34,232 nucleotides of DNA from Nitrososphaera sp. (GCA_023250885.1 JAHEZV010000006.1:1-34232), one strand, 5' to 3'; positions 1 through 9,416 are shown, counted from the first letter of the stretch. Numbers and translations are program-made. Notes: generated from the sequence alone by a model not told the origin.

Positions 1-619
1 ATTGCTCTCAACTGCTTTATCCAGTGTCAGATGTAAATGAAAATGTCAATTTTTCCTTATTCCAAGGGTGGAATTGTTGTAAAGCCTTTCCACAAGCCAG
101 TTCTTATTCTCGCACACACCTGGCCCGCCTTCATTTGAGACGCTAGCGAACCTCGACACAAGATAGATGATACATATTCACAGCAATGTCTCATCCATAA
201 TCATGCTGAGCATGCGACTTACGCTTCTGACGAATGAGCGTTCTTTCCCGTCTTTCGCGGTCAAGCGTTTGCAGCGAAGCAGCGCTTTCTCATTCGATCT
301 GCATACAGCGTCAATGTTCAGTTGCATTAGCTTATCAGCAAGGTTGCGCAAACTCAATCCCAATAAAGATCTTTAATAATAATTCCAGCATCCATTGCTC
401 AATGCTAGCGATAGCAATTACCAAAGCAGGCTTTTTCACCCCAGTAAAAATGCACAATCATTTTCAAATTAGCACGAGTACGTTCAAATTATGCAAAAAT
501 TCACGCTCAAAAAAGTGGCTATGCAAAATTGAGCACGGAGGTGCAGCCAAGATAGGGGTTAGATGAGCCCGAAATAAGCATAGAACAGCGGAACTCCATG
601 TTCCACTGGAAACGCGCGT
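1..619. other. AT-rich stretch with little coding
   Basis: Apart from the doubtful small frame at 178-351, nothing convincing is seen here. Towards the end there are A/T runs (T-runs on the minus strand near 505-516) that could end transcription of the oxidoreductase gene whose stop is at 620. A short direct repeat TTCAAATTA occurs at about 464 and 483. No tRNA, rRNA or IS ends were recognised. Confidence 0.4.
178..351 (-). CDS. possible small basic protein, unrecognised
   Basis: An open frame of 57 codons begins with TTG at 351 and ends with TGA. An AT-rich TATA-like box (minus strand, about 370-384) sits close to 25 nt before this TTG, the leaderless spacing seen for many genes in this window. 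The frame is also open back to a TTG at 363. The product is rich in Lys, Arg and Met, has two Cys, no signal peptide and no membrane segment, and matches no family I recognise. Overlapping frames on the plus strand are equally open, so coding is not proven. Confidence 0.28.
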   Translation of the reverse strand: MRNLADKLMQLNIDAVCRSNEKALLRCKRLTAKDGKERSFVRSVSRMLSMIMDETLL

Positions 620-1702
620 CTACTTTCTTGCCTGCTCCCGGAAATACGGGATGACCTTGTTGCCAAACTGCTCGATGCTTCTGAAGTAGCCCTCCCCCCA
701 GAACCGGATGATAAAATGATTGGTCCCGGCCTTGATAAAGCGCTCCAGCATCTGGATTGCGTCATCAGGCTTGCCGACCCCGATTGCTGTGCGGGCCACG
801 CTGTCAGGAATCTTCATGGCGGCCCGCTTCATCTGCTCCATCAGCTCCGGCTTGTTCATCGCGTACTCGGTGAAGTACCTGCGGAAGTCAAACTCCGAGT
901 CCTGCTCAATGTTGTGCACCTTGAGAAGCTCCGGCTTGAAGAGGCTGACCTTGACTGCGTTTTTCATCTTGTTCCACGCCTCCTCCCCGTCTTCAGTGAA
1001 ATACACGTCCACGTCGTTTGCAAACTGGAAGTTGGAAAGGTCCCTGCCCTTCTCCTTTGCGTGGCTCCTGATCACGTTTGCGTGGTGCTTGAAGAGCTCC
1101 GGCGTGTAGCCTATCGGGATCCAGCCGTCGCCGTATGTCGCGCAAAGTTCCAGCGTCTTTGGCGCGCCGGCCGCGATGTACACGGGCGGCCTTGGCTTCC
1201 TTACGCTCTTTGCCTGCAGGCAGGCGTTGATGAGCTTGTAGTATTCGCCGTTGTAGCTGACGCGATGATCAGGATCTGACTCGAACAGCCGCTCGATAAC
1301 TTCAAGCTGCTCCTTGAATTTTGCCACGGGCTTGCTGAACTCGATCCCAAAGTCGACCACGTTCTGCGCCTCGCCGGCGCCGATGCCAAGGACGCCGCGA
1401 CCGTGGGTTATCCTGTCAAGCGTGACTGCGGACAGCGCGATTGCAGACGGGTGCCTCCTGATTGCATCTGTCACGCACGTCCCGAGTTCAACGTTTTGGG
1501 TAATAGCGCCAAGAGCCGCGAGCATGAGCCACGCGTCGTTTACGATTGCATTCTTCCACTGTGGCACATTGGAATGGTCCATTGCCCATATCGAGTCGTA
1601 GCCCAGCCTGTCCGCCATCTGCGCGGCAGTCATGATCTGGTTTTCGTCAAGTCCAAGCCTGGCAACGTTGAGCCCCTGCGTAAAGCCAAATTTTACCTTC
1701 AA
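620..1702 (-). CDS. LLM-class flavin/F420-dependent oxidoreductase
   Basis: The 360-residue product has the luciferase-like TIM-barrel layout of F420-dependent methylene-tetrahydromethanopterin reductase (Mer) relatives: an N-terminal strand followed by AAQMADRLGYDSIWAMDH, the GIGAGE loop near residue 109 and PVYIAAGAPKTLEL near residue 175. Enzymes of this family move hydride between F420H2 (or FMNH2) and varied substrates, and the substrate cannot be read from sequence. The TTG start at 1702 is supported by a GGAGG Shine-Dalgarno 9 nt upstream, and no better in-frame start exists. Length fits the family (about 320-370). It could be Mer-like or an F420-dependent alcohol or glucose-6-phosphate dehydrogenase relative. 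Thaumarchaea make F420, which agrees with this call. Confidence 0.85.
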   Translation of the reverse strand: MKVKFGFTQGLNVARLGLDENQIMTAAQMADRLGYDSIWAMDHSNVPQWKNAIVNDAWLMLAALGAITQNVELGTCVTDAIRRHPSAIALSAVTLDRITHGRGVLGIGAGEAQNVVDFGIEFSKPVAKFKEQLEVIERLFESDPDHRVSYNGEYYKLINACLQAKSVRKPRPPVYIAAGAPKTLELCATYGDGWIPIGYTPELFKHHANVIRSHAKEKGRDLSNFQFANDVDVYFTEDGEEAWNKMKNAVKVSLFKPELLKVHNIEQDSEFDFRRYFTEYAMNKPELMEQMKRAAMKIPDSVARTAIGVGKPDDAIQMLERFIKAGTNHFIIRFWGEGYFRSIEQFGNKVIPYFREQARK

Positions 1703-1711
1703 ATCGCAAAT

Positions 1712-1716
1712 CCTCC
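1712..1716 (-). promoter_or_regulatory. Shine-Dalgarno GGAGG for the LLM oxidoreductase
   Basis: GGAGG on the minus strand lies 9 nt before the TTG at 1702 and decides that rare start codon. Most other genes here lack such a site and seem leaderless. Confidence 0.6.
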
Positions 1717-1832
1717 AACCAACGAGAGACAGCCATCAATACCCATTTGACACTACAATCAAAGTGAGGATGTATTTTAAGTCTTTGAATGCCGGAGCCA
1801 AATTTTTCAGCAGTATCGTGCCCCGGCTTGTC

Positions 1833-1845
1833 AATATAATATATT
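1833..1845 (+). promoter_or_regulatory. TATA box for the 1863 gene
   Basis: An AATATAATATATT box is centred about 25 nt before the in-frame TTG at 1863. This is the spacing expected of a leaderless archaeal transcript. Confidence 0.5.
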
Positions 1846-1862
1846 CAAACTGTCAACAGTGC

Positions 1863-2132
1863 TTGAATCACCATGTAAAATCGCTACCGCGCTATCCAAC
1901 CCCAGAAATGCTAGGCACCAAAGACGGCGTAGACGACCAGTTCATAGGGATTATAGACGACCTCGTGGTCATGGCAGAGAACGACTCTGAGCTGGCCGAA
2001 GGGCTGCGGTGGATCGACGCCCAGTCTCAGAAAAATGGTGTCACCTTTTACGAGATGGCCATGATAATCCTTAGAAAGCACATGGCCGAAAGAAGGGCCA
2101 AAGAGTGGCTGAAGAACAAGCTCAGCCAGTAG
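1863..2132 (+). CDS. small conserved-looking protein, function unknown
   Basis: This 89-residue product is acidic in its first half (DDQFIGIIDDLVVMAENDSE) and strongly basic and helical at its end (MIILRKHMAERRAKEWLKNK). It looks like an all-helical cytosolic protein, possibly a DNA- or partner-binding factor, but I cannot assign a family. The TTG at 1863 is chosen from TATA spacing; an ATG at 1908 would give 74 residues beginning MLGTKDG. It is convergent with the malic enzyme gene and the 3' ends overlap by 11 bp, which argues that both reading frames are real and tightly packed. Confidence 0.65.
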   Translation: MNHHVKSLPRYPTPEMLGTKDGVDDQFIGIIDDLVVMAENDSELAEGLRWIDAQSQKNGVTFYEMAMIILRKHMAERRAKEWLKNKLSQ

Positions 2133-3330
2133 CAGAGCGCACTGCCTTGTTAACCGCTTCCTGTATTCTCGGGTCTGTCAGATCAGGAACGATGTTGAAC
2201 GGGCTCAGCTTGTCCTTTGGTATGATGTCTGCCAGTGCATAAGCGACATTCACAAGCAGCTGCTGGCTTATCTTCCGTATCCTATTATCGAGGATCGCCC
2301 TCATCGTGAACGGGAATACCAGCGCGTTATTCGCCCTGTTCTCAAACTTGTAGCTGCCCGTCGCTATCACCCTTGCCCCGGCGTCAAACGCCTCCTTTGG
2401 GTGTATCTCCGGGTCCGGGTTTGTGAGCGGGAATATTATTGGATCCTTGTTCATGGACCTCACCATTTCGGCGGTCATGAGGTTCTTGACGCCGGAGACG
2501 CCGATAAAGACATCCTTGCGCCTTACGGCGTCTGCAAGGGTGGTTACGCCTTCCTTGGGGCTTGTTATCGAGGCGAGCTCGTACTTGTACCTGTTCATTG
2601 TCTCTGGCGCCCTTGCCTTAGAGATCACGCCTTGGGAATCGGTGACTACCATGTCGCGTATCCCTATCGAGCAAAGAATTTTCACGATGCCATAGCCGGC
2701 AGAGCCTGCGCCTGCCACCAGCACGCTCGCATCCTCCGGCTTTCTCTTTGTGAGCCGTAGCGCGTTGAGGAGCGCAGCAAGCGTGACAACGGCAGTGCCG
2801 TGTTGATCGTCGTGGAATACAGGAATATCCAGCTCCTCGGTGAGCCTGTCCACTATTTCGAGGACCTTCGGTGTCTCCATGTCCTCGATGTTGATGCCGC
2901 CAAACACCGGTGCAATGTTCTTGACAGTTTTTACTATTTCGTCGGCGTCTGTCGTCTGCAGGCATATCGGGAAAGCGTCGACGTTGCCAAACTGCTTGTA
3001 CAGCACGGCCTTGCCCTCCATCACCGGAAGGGCCGCCTCCGGCCCCAAGGATCCGAGGCCAAGCGTCCTTGTGCCGTCAGTCACGATGGCGACGTTGTTC
3101 CACTTGCTAGTGTATTCGTACGCCTTCTCCCTGTCGGCCGCTATCTCCAGGCAGACTTCGGCTACGCCGGGCGTGTAGGCTATGCTGATTTCTTGGGGAG
3201 ACCGTGCAGAGACCTTGCTCCGCACTTCTATCTTGCCGCGCAGGCGCTTGTGGAGCTCGAGGGCCTTCTGGCCAAGGGTGGCCTTTGGTTTGTGGCGCGA
3301 CTTCTTTCTCCTCTTCTGTAAACTTTCCAT
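2122..3330 (-). CDS. malic enzyme (NAD(P)-dependent malate dehydrogenase, decarboxylating)
   Basis: The 402-residue product converts malate to pyruvate and CO2 with reduction of NAD(P). It shows the short prokaryotic malic-enzyme pattern: the SIAYTPGVAEV segment with the catalytic Tyr, EGKAVLYKQFG with the catalytic Lys, metal-binding INIEDM and FHDDQHGTA, a Rossmann GAGSAGYG loop, and PLTNPDPEI near the C-terminus. The N-terminus is Lys/Arg-rich. Its TATA-like box (TTCTTAAATAGG, minus, about 3364-3375) overlaps the 3' end of the citrate synthase gene upstream, leaving only 38 bp between the two, so it may be made from its own promoter and by read-through. In an autotroph it could link C4 acids with the pyruvate used by PPDK. 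Confidence 0.93.
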   Translation of the reverse strand: MESLQKRRKKSRHKPKATLGQKALELHKRLRGKIEVRSKVSARSPQEISIAYTPGVAEVCLEIAADREKAYEYTSKWNNVAIVTDGTRTLGLGSLGPEAALPVMEGKAVLYKQFGNVDAFPICLQTTDADEIVKTVKNIAPVFGGINIEDMETPKVLEIVDRLTEELDIPVFHDDQHGTAVVTLAALLNALRLTKRKPEDASVLVAGAGSAGYGIVKILCSIGIRDMVVTDSQGVISKARAPETMNRYKYELASITSPKEGVTTLADAVRRKDVFIGVSGVKNLMTAEMVRSMNKDPIIFPLTNPDPEIHPKEAFDAGARVIATGSYKFENRANNALVFPFTMRAILDNRIRKISQQLLVNVAYALADIIPKDKLSPFNIVPDLTDPRIQEAVNKAVRSATG

Positions 3331-3368
3331 TTGTACCTGTTGCTCTCTGTCTGTTCGATGTAACCTAT

Positions 3369-4550
3369 TTAAGAAGTGTGCTGCTCCAGTCTGCTTGAAA
3401 GCGGCGTGTACTCGCAGCCCATTGGTCCGCAGTACTTGCCAACATAGACTGCCTTGGGTCGGTAGAGCGCCGGCTTGGGCGCGGCTTCGGCAAACTTTTC
3501 TTCAATGACGTGCGCTGACCAGCCCGCAATCCTTGAAATGGCAAATATCGGTGTGTTCATATCCATCCGTATGCCCATGCTGTAGTAGAGCGACGCGCTG
3601 TAGAGGTCGACGTTCGGATATATCACCTGCCTCTTGTGCTCCAGCATGTGCTTCTTGGTGGCGCGCTCGACCCGCTCGGTGATCTCGTACCACTTGTTGT
3701 TCTTTTCCCGGGAGATCCGCGCCGAAAGCCTAGCAAGAATGTCTGCGCGCGGGTCAGTCGTCCTATAGACAGCATGGCCCATCCCCATTATCCTGCCGCC
3801 CGACTGGAGCCGGTTTGCGACCCACTTGTCCACGTTGGCAGGATCGGCTATTTCAAGCAGCATCTTCATCACCTGGACGTTTGCGCCGCCGTGAAGCTCG
3901 CCAGAGAGAGCGCCGGCTGCGCCGCTGATGCAGGCGTACATGTGCGCCCTTGTTGAAGCGATCTCGCGCGCTGCAAAAGTTGAAGCGTTAAAGCTATGCT
4001 CTGCATGGAGAATAAGGCAGATATCCATCACCCTGGCCTCCTCGAGAGACGGCTCGACTCCCCTCAGCATGTAGAGAAAGTTGGCGGCGTGCGACCCTTC
4101 CTCGAGCGGATCGATTACGTGCTGCCCGTTTCTCAACCTGTTCCAGGCAGCCACAATCGCTGGTATCTTGGCTATTAGAGTGACCGCGCGCCTGACGTGG
4201 GCCTCTTTTGAACTATCTTCAATGTTGAGGTCATAGTCGGCCAGCTCCGAGAGGCATGACTGCACGACGTCCATCGGCTGGGCGCGCTTGGGACGGTTCT
4301 TCAGGCTCTTTATCAGGGGCTCTGGGATTCCGCGTGCCTCGGTGAGCCTGCGGCTGAAATCCTTGAGTTGGGTTGCTGTCGGCAGGTCGCCAAAAAGCAG
4401 GAGGGAAGCGGTTTCTTCAAAAGTTGAATGGTTGACTAGATCGAGAATGTCGTAGCCTCGATAGATGAGCTTGCCGTTCTCGCCGTCGATAGAGCATATC
4501 TTTGTGTCGGCAACCTCGATATTGCGAAGCCCGATGTTGCGTGCGTCCAT
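3369..4550 (-). CDS. gltA: citrate synthase
   Basis: The 393-residue product condenses oxaloacetate with acetyl-CoA. Seen motifs are the N-terminal DTKICSIDGENGKLIYRGYDI of the small prokaryotic type, HAEHSFNAST with an active-site His, MGMGHAVYRTTDPRA (the GHAVY oxaloacetate-binding His), and DLYSASLYYSMGI. Length is that of archaeal and Gram-positive type citrate or 2-methylcitrate synthases, and 2-methylcitrate activity cannot be excluded from sequence. A TATA-like box lies at about 4579-4590, giving a roughly 10-nt leader before the ATG at 4550. It is followed on the same strand by malic enzyme. Confidence 0.93.
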   Translation of the reverse strand: MDARNIGLRNIEVADTKICSIDGENGKLIYRGYDILDLVNHSTFEETASLLLFGDLPTATQLKDFSRRLTEARGIPEPLIKSLKNRPKRAQPMDVVQSCLSELADYDLNIEDSSKEAHVRRAVTLIAKIPAIVAAWNRLRNGQHVIDPLEEGSHAANFLYMLRGVEPSLEEARVMDICLILHAEHSFNASTFAAREIASTRAHMYACISGAAGALSGELHGGANVQVMKMLLEIADPANVDKWVANRLQSGGRIMGMGHAVYRTTDPRADILARLSARISREKNNKWYEITERVERATKKHMLEHKRQVIYPNVDLYSASLYYSMGIRMDMNTPIFAISRIAGWSAHVIEEKFAEAAPKPALYRPKAVYVGKYCGPMGCEYTPLSSRLEQHTS

Positions 4551-4697
4551 TTACTATAGAGATTATTGCCCTCGGTTTCTATATTAAAGTAATGTAGCAT
4601 ATTTGTTGAGCGTGGTGTAAGGATGCTTACTCCATAGCGAGACTCGAACACTTATTAAAAGACTTCTGGCTGCCTTGTACCGTTGAGGGGCAGGGTC

Positions 4698-5732
4698 ATG
4701 ACGTACCGGGACGCCGGGGTCAATGTGAGCAAGATACGAACGGTACAAAAGTCAATCGGCCAGATAATATCCGCGACCCACAGGATGATTGCTGCAGGCA
4801 AGGTGGTATCGGGCTTTGGTCACTACGCGGGCCTAATCAAGCTCGGCTCTGAGCTCCTCGCGCTCCATTCTGACGGCGTCGGCACAAAGGTGCTGGTTGC
4901 GCAGTTGATGAACAAGTTTGACACTGTCGGGGTTGACTGCGTTGCAATGAACGTCAACGACGTCATTTGCGTGGGCGCACAGCCTGTCGGCTTTATCGAT
5001 TACGTTGCTGTTAGGCAGCCAAACGAGTGGTTACTGCAGGAAATAGCAAAAGGCCTTGTAGAAGGCGCAAGGCAGTCGCAGATGGCAATCGTCGGCGGGG
5101 AGACGGCGGTGCTGCCGGACGTCATAGCAGGCGAAGAGAACGCGTTCGACCTTGCCGGGATGGTAATGGGAGTGGTAAATGGCAAGCCCATCCTTGGCGG
5201 CGCAGTCAAGCCCAGAGACGTTATCCTGGGGGTTGAAAGCAGCGGGCTCCACTCTAACGGCTACACGCTTGCGCGCAAAATTTTGTTGTCAAAGTATTCT
5301 GTCGACGACAACGCCGACCACCTCGTGCAGACGGTGGGCGAAGAGCTCTTGATCCCAACCAGAATTTACGTCAGGCCTGTTATGGAAATCTTGAAGAAAA
5401 AGATCAGGGTGCACGGCCTTGCTAACATTACCGGCGGCTCGTTCACAAAACTGCCGCGCCTTAACGCCAAGGTAAGGTACGACCTTGACGGCCTGCCTGC
5501 TCCTACTGGCATATTCAGGCAGATACAGGTTGACGGCGAGATCGACAGCAAGGAGATGTACCGCACGTTTAACATGGGCGTGGGCTTTTGCGTCATTGCC
5601 CCAAAGGCGAGCGCCGACGACATTGTCAGCATTTGTGGGAAATACAAGATGCGCTGCAAAGCTATTGGCATGATAGAGAAGGGCAGAGGCGAAGTTGCCG
5701 CCAGAATAGACGGCAAAAAGGAAGCGCTGTAA
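4698..5732 (+). CDS. purM: phosphoribosylformylglycinamidine cyclo-ligase (AIR synthetase)
   Basis: This enzyme closes the imidazole ring in purine synthesis (FGAM + ATP to AIR). The 344-residue product begins MTYRDAGVN, the usual PurM N-terminus, and shows HSDGVGTKVLVA, the MNVNDVICVGAQP ATP-binding stretch, VGGETAVLPD, GVESSGLHSNGYTLARKI and the ITGGSFTKLPR segment in family order. The ATG at 4698 has a GAGG-like element 9-13 nt before it. An in-frame TTG at 4683 is spaced about 27 nt from a TATA-like box (CTTATTAAAAG, 4651), so a 349-residue leaderless product is possible. No other pur gene is next to it. Confidence 0.94.
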   Translation: MTYRDAGVNVSKIRTVQKSIGQIISATHRMIAAGKVVSGFGHYAGLIKLGSELLALHSDGVGTKVLVAQLMNKFDTVGVDCVAMNVNDVICVGAQPVGFIDYVAVRQPNEWLLQEIAKGLVEGARQSQMAIVGGETAVLPDVIAGEENAFDLAGMVMGVVNGKPILGGAVKPRDVILGVESSGLHSNGYTLARKILLSKYSVDDNADHLVQTVGEELLIPTRIYVRPVMEILKKKIRVHGLANITGGSFTKLPRLNAKVRYDLDGLPAPTGIFRQIQVDGEIDSKEMYRTFNMGVGFCVIAPKASADDIVSICGKYKMRCKAIGMIEKGRGEVAARIDGKKEAL

Positions 5733-5770
5733 ACAAAAATTAATATGGGTTTTTTGGTAATTGTCCAGAA

Positions 5771-7345
5771 TTGCTTTCGGTGACTGACAACTACCAGCAG
5801 GCCTGCAGGTCCATTGCTGAGCAGATTGAGAGCAGGAACCTGCTGTCAGTCAGGCAGGCCCTCGAGGTTTCTAGGGAAGTGGCGTCGGCTTACCATCTTG
5901 ACACGATGCCCAAGAACGAGCACATCATGCAGTACCTGCATGATAACCGCTACCGCCGCCTGCTTATGGTCAAGCCGGCCAAAACTGCCTCCGGCGTCGC
6001 GGTGATTGCAGTCATGCCCAAGCCGTACGAATGCCCGCACGGCAGGTGCACCTACTGCCCCGGCGGCATCGAGTTTAACACGCCACTCAGTTACATCGGG
6101 ACAGAGCCGGCGACAAGGGCCGCGCAAAAGTTCAGCTACGACCCGTACCAGCAGGTGTGCGGCAGGATGGAACAGCTTCAGTCAAGAGGTCACGACACCG
6201 GCAAGACTGAAATCGTGATCGTTGGAGGCACTTTCCCGTTCATGCCGGCGGACTACCAGAGAGAGTTTGCAAAATCGTGCTATGACGCCCTCAATGGCAG
6301 GAAATCATCAGGCTTGCAGGAAGCGATAGCTGCCAATGAAACCGCGGGCAACAGGTGCGTCGGGTTCACAGTCGAGACCAAGCCGGACTATTGTAAAGAA
6401 CCGCACATTGATCTTATGCTCGAGCTTGGAGTAACAAGGGTAGAGATCGGCGTCCAGTCGCTCCGCAACAACGTCTACAAATTGGTGAACAGGGGCCATT
6501 CGCTTGACGACGTCATTGACGCGTTCAGGATTGCGCGGGACGCAGGATACAAGATAGTCGCACACATGATGCCCGGTCTGCCAGGGAGCTCGCCTGAAAA
6601 GGACATCGAGGATTTCAGGCGGCTGTTTAAAGACGACGCCTTCAAGCCTGACATGATAAAGATTTACCCGACGCTTGTGCTGGAACACACAGGCCTATTC
6701 AGGATGCACCAGAGCGGCAAGTATCACGCTTACTCTGATGATGATCTGGTCAACGTGATCGTTGAAGCAAAGAAAGCAGTGCCAGAGTGGGTGCGCATTA
6801 TGCGTGTACAGCGCGAAATAGAGTCAAATGACATTATTGCCGGGCCCAAGAGCGGCAACCTCCGGCAGATTGTACTGCAAAAGCTGAGGCAGCAGGGCCA
6901 CAGGTGCAGATGCATCAGGTGCAGGGAAACCGGCCTGCAGAAAAGGTATCCTGCCCAGGATGAAGTGACGCTAAGAAGAATGGATTATTCTGCTTCTGGA
7001 GGCCGCGAGATATTCCTGTCATACGAAAGCAGGGACGGCGACACGATACTTGGCTTTCTGCGGCTGCGCAAGGTATCAAGGCCGCACAGGAGCGAGCTTG
7101 ATGGCAGCGCTATAGTGCGCGAGCTACATGTCTACGGACAGGCAGTAAGCGTCGGCGGCAAAGGGATCGGTGGCAGCTACCAGCACAGGGGTTATGGTGC
7201 AAAATTGCTAAAGGAAGCCGAGCGCATTGCTGAAGACGAATTAGGAGTTGGCGAGGTTACAGTCATTAGCGCCGTCGGGACAAGACAGTACTACAAGAAG
7301 CTGGGCTACCGCCAGGACGGCCCGTACGTTTCAAAGGTGTTGTAA
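5771..7345 (+). CDS. elp3: Elp3 family tRNA U34 carboxymethyltransferase (radical SAM plus GNAT)
   Basis: The 524-residue protein modifies wobble uridine 34 of tRNA using acetyl-CoA and SAM radical chemistry. A radical-SAM cluster motif CPHGRCTYC (Cys88, 93, 96 from the first TTG) is followed by VIVGGTFPF, GFTVETKPDYC, VTRVEIGVQSL and HMMPGLPGSSPEKD. A Cys-rich linker RCRCIRCRE sits near residue 380, and the C-terminal acetyltransferase domain carries the QHRGYGAKLLKEAE CoA-binding signature. A TATA-like AATTAATATGGG (5738-5749) is about 26 nt before TTG 5771; a GTG at 5780 is the alternative start. The stop is immediately followed by the GTG of lysK, so the two tRNA-related genes form one operon. 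Confidence 0.95.
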   Translation: MLSVTDNYQQACRSIAEQIESRNLLSVRQALEVSREVASAYHLDTMPKNEHIMQYLHDNRYRRLLMVKPAKTASGVAVIAVMPKPYECPHGRCTYCPGGIEFNTPLSYIGTEPATRAAQKFSYDPYQQVCGRMEQLQSRGHDTGKTEIVIVGGTFPFMPADYQREFAKSCYDALNGRKSSGLQEAIAANETAGNRCVGFTVETKPDYCKEPHIDLMLELGVTRVEIGVQSLRNNVYKLVNRGHSLDDVIDAFRIARDAGYKIVAHMMPGLPGSSPEKDIEDFRRLFKDDAFKPDMIKIYPTLVLEHTGLFRMHQSGKYHAYSDDDLVNVIVEAKKAVPEWVRIMRVQREIESNDIIAGPKSGNLRQIVLQKLRQQGHRCRCIRCRETGLQKRYPAQDEVTLRRMDYSASGGREIFLSYESRDGDTILGFLRLRKVSRPHRSELDGSAIVRELHVYGQAVSVGGKGIGGSYQHRGYGAKLLKEAERIAEDELGVGEVTVISAVGTRQYYKKLGYRQDGPYVSKVL

Positions 7346-8956
7346 GTGGAAGAACAAATTGGCAAGGGCACGTGGATAGACAAGGTAGCAGACATTTTGA
7401 TAAAAAGGGAGAAAAAGCTGGGCCGCAGCCTGGACTTGATAAGGGTTGAGAGCGGGCTTGGCGCTTCTGGCATACCCCACATTGGCAGCATGGGCGATGC
7501 GGTGAGGGCCTATGGTATCGCGCTTGCCCTCCAGAACTTTGGTTTCAGGTCTGAACTTATTGCCTACTCGGACGACATGGACGGCCTGCGCAAGATCCCA
7601 CACGGCCTGCCTAGCTGGCTACAGGAGCATATTGCCCGGCCGGTGTCAAGCATCCCGGACCCGTTTGGCAGCTGCCATTCTTCCTACGGCGCGCACATGA
7701 GCAGCCTCCTTCTGGAGGGCCTTGACAAAGCAGGGATCAAGTATCGCTTCCAGAGCGGCAAGGAAGCGTACAAGCAGGGTATTCTAGCTGAGCAGATTGA
7801 CACTATATTAAAAAACAGCAGGAGGTTGGGGGAGAAAATAGCGGAGTTTGTGGGACAGGACAAGTACATCGAAGTGCTCCCTTATTTCCCGGTATGCCAC
7901 AACTGCGGCCGGTTATACACCGCGGTTGCGCAAAAGTATCTGCCCGACGAAAAAAAGGTTGCATACGTCTGCTCTGGCAGCAGGATAGGCAAGGCAGACG
8001 TCAAGGGCTGTGGCCACGAGGGCGAGGCCAACATCGCAAAGGGCGAAGGCAAGCTTGCGTGGAAGGTCGAGTTTGGCGCAAGGTGGAAGGCTTTTGATAT
8101 CCGCTTTGAGGCGTACGGCAAGGACATAATGGACTCGGTCAAGGTCAACGACTGGGTGGCTGACGAAATCTTGGGCTACTCCCATCCGCTGCACGTCAAG
8201 TATGAAATGTTCCTTGACAAGTCGGGCAAAAAGATAAGCAAGTCTGCCGGCAACGTGCTGACGCCCCAGATGTGGCTGCGCTACGGCACGCCTGAATCGA
8301 TATTGCTGTTGCTGTTCAAACGCATAACAGGCACGCGCCACGTCGGCCTGGACGACGTGCCGGCGCTAATGGACGAGTACGACTACTACGAAGATGTCTA
8401 CTTTGGCAAGATAAAACAGGACAACCCGGCGAAGCTGACCAAGACTAAAGGGATCTATGAATATATCAACGAGCTCGGCCCGCCCAAGCAGCTAGGCCCG
8501 CATGTGCTCTACCGCTTTATCGCTCAGCAAGCTTCGATATTCCCTCCCTACGGCGACCGTGATGAAAAGGTGTTCAACAGGCTAGTAAAGTACGGCATGG
8601 TCAAGGACAGGACCGACGGCATCATGCTCAAGATCAGGTTGGCGTCCAACTGGGCCGACGACAACAAGCAAGATGAAAAGTTTGAAGTGCAGCTGTCCAA
8701 TTCGCAGAGGAAGGCAGTGCAGGAATTGATCGAGGTTATCAGGCCGTTTGCAGGCATGCCCGACAGCGGAGACAATGCCAAGAACCTGCAGTCAAAGGTG
8801 TTCGATGTCGCAAAGAACAACGGCATGGAGCCAAAGGAGTTCTTTACCCTGCTCTATCGAATGTTCCTCAACGCCGAGAGGGGTCCGAGGATAGGCAACT
8901 ACTTTTTGGACCTTGGCATAGACAGGGCCGCCGGCGTGCTTCAGAGTTATTTGTAA
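7346..8956 (+). CDS. lysK: lysyl-tRNA synthetase, class I
   Basis: The 536-residue product charges tRNA-Lys. It is the class I form found in many archaea, not the class II LysS: it has HIGS at residues 45-48 and KISKSAG (the KMSKS loop) near residue 291. Zinc-binding CHNCGRLY occurs near residue 188, with further Cys downstream. Length fits the family. The GTG start follows the elp3 stop with no gap, indicating translational coupling. A second, class II LysRS elsewhere in the genome cannot be judged from here. Confidence 0.96.
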   Translation: MEEQIGKGTWIDKVADILIKREKKLGRSLDLIRVESGLGASGIPHIGSMGDAVRAYGIALALQNFGFRSELIAYSDDMDGLRKIPHGLPSWLQEHIARPVSSIPDPFGSCHSSYGAHMSSLLLEGLDKAGIKYRFQSGKEAYKQGILAEQIDTILKNSRRLGEKIAEFVGQDKYIEVLPYFPVCHNCGRLYTAVAQKYLPDEKKVAYVCSGSRIGKADVKGCGHEGEANIAKGEGKLAWKVEFGARWKAFDIRFEAYGKDIMDSVKVNDWVADEILGYSHPLHVKYEMFLDKSGKKISKSAGNVLTPQMWLRYGTPESILLLLFKRITGTRHVGLDDVPALMDEYDYYEDVYFGKIKQDNPAKLTKTKGIYEYINELGPPKQLGPHVLYRFIAQQASIFPPYGDRDEKVFNRLVKYGMVKDRTDGIMLKIRLASNWADDNKQDEKFEVQLSNSQRKAVQELIEVIRPFAGMPDSGDNAKNLQSKVFDVAKNNGMEPKEFFTLLYRMFLNAERGPRIGNYFLDLGIDRAAGVLQSYL

Positions 8957-8966
8957 GAGCAGTCCA

Positions 8967-8976
8967 CTTATATACC
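8967..8976 (+). promoter_or_regulatory. TATA box upstream of the 9033 gene
   Basis: CTTATATACC lies 10 bp past the lysK stop. A start point about 25 nt further would fall near 8996, just before the in-frame TTG at 9003. Confidence 0.45.
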
Positions 8977-9032
8977 AAATACGACCAACATCATATTACA
9001 CCTTGAACCGCAGGACCGTGGACAGGCCTCCC

Positions 9033-9416
9033 ATGATAACAGTGCAGGGTTCATGCCTTGATTTTGAAAAGGAAAGACCCAGGATAATGCAGTTCATTGG
9101 CACGCTTGAATTGGGCGCACACGAAAAGAGTAAGTGCGAATGCTCGTCAAGCGGCAAGGCTCTGGGCTGGGACTTTTTCCAGATCTACTTTGAACTGGGC
9201 TTTGTGGAAAAGCTGCTTGACGTGTACCCCGACATACAAAAGCAGGAAGGCAACGACGTTGAGCAGCGATTCGTCATTTGGCTCAACAAGCAGATGAAGA
9301 AGGCGGAGCTTGAATACTATTTGAAGCTGCGCGACGTTCCCCACGAGTCCGTGAAGGGCTTTCGCCTCAACCCCGATAACTATCGCGACGATAGCGAGCT
9401 TGAAAAGCTGCGCTAA
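9033..9416 (+). CDS. conserved-looking cytosolic protein, function unknown
   Basis: From the ATG at 9033 the product has 127 residues; in-frame GTG 9018 and TTG 9003 are alternatives, and the TTG fits leaderless spacing best. It is a soluble, charged, mainly helical protein with a CECSSSGK segment near residue 33 and aromatic-rich helices (WDFFQIYFELGFVEKLLDVY). There is no signal peptide or membrane segment. I do not recognise the family. It sits alone between lysK and the HAD gene with its own TATA box. Confidence 0.7.
   Translation: MITVQGSCLDFEKERPRIMQFIGTLELGAHEKSKCECSSSGKALGWDFFQIYFELGFVEKLLDVYPDIQKQEGNDVEQRFVIWLNKQMKKAELEYYLKLRDVPHESVKGFRLNPDNYRDDSELEKLR

Noticed and set aside
4600-4660. 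TTCGAG-type tRNA T-loop look-alike on the minus strand
   Set aside because: Flanking bases do not form a 5-bp T-stem, and no acceptor or anticodon stem can be drawn.
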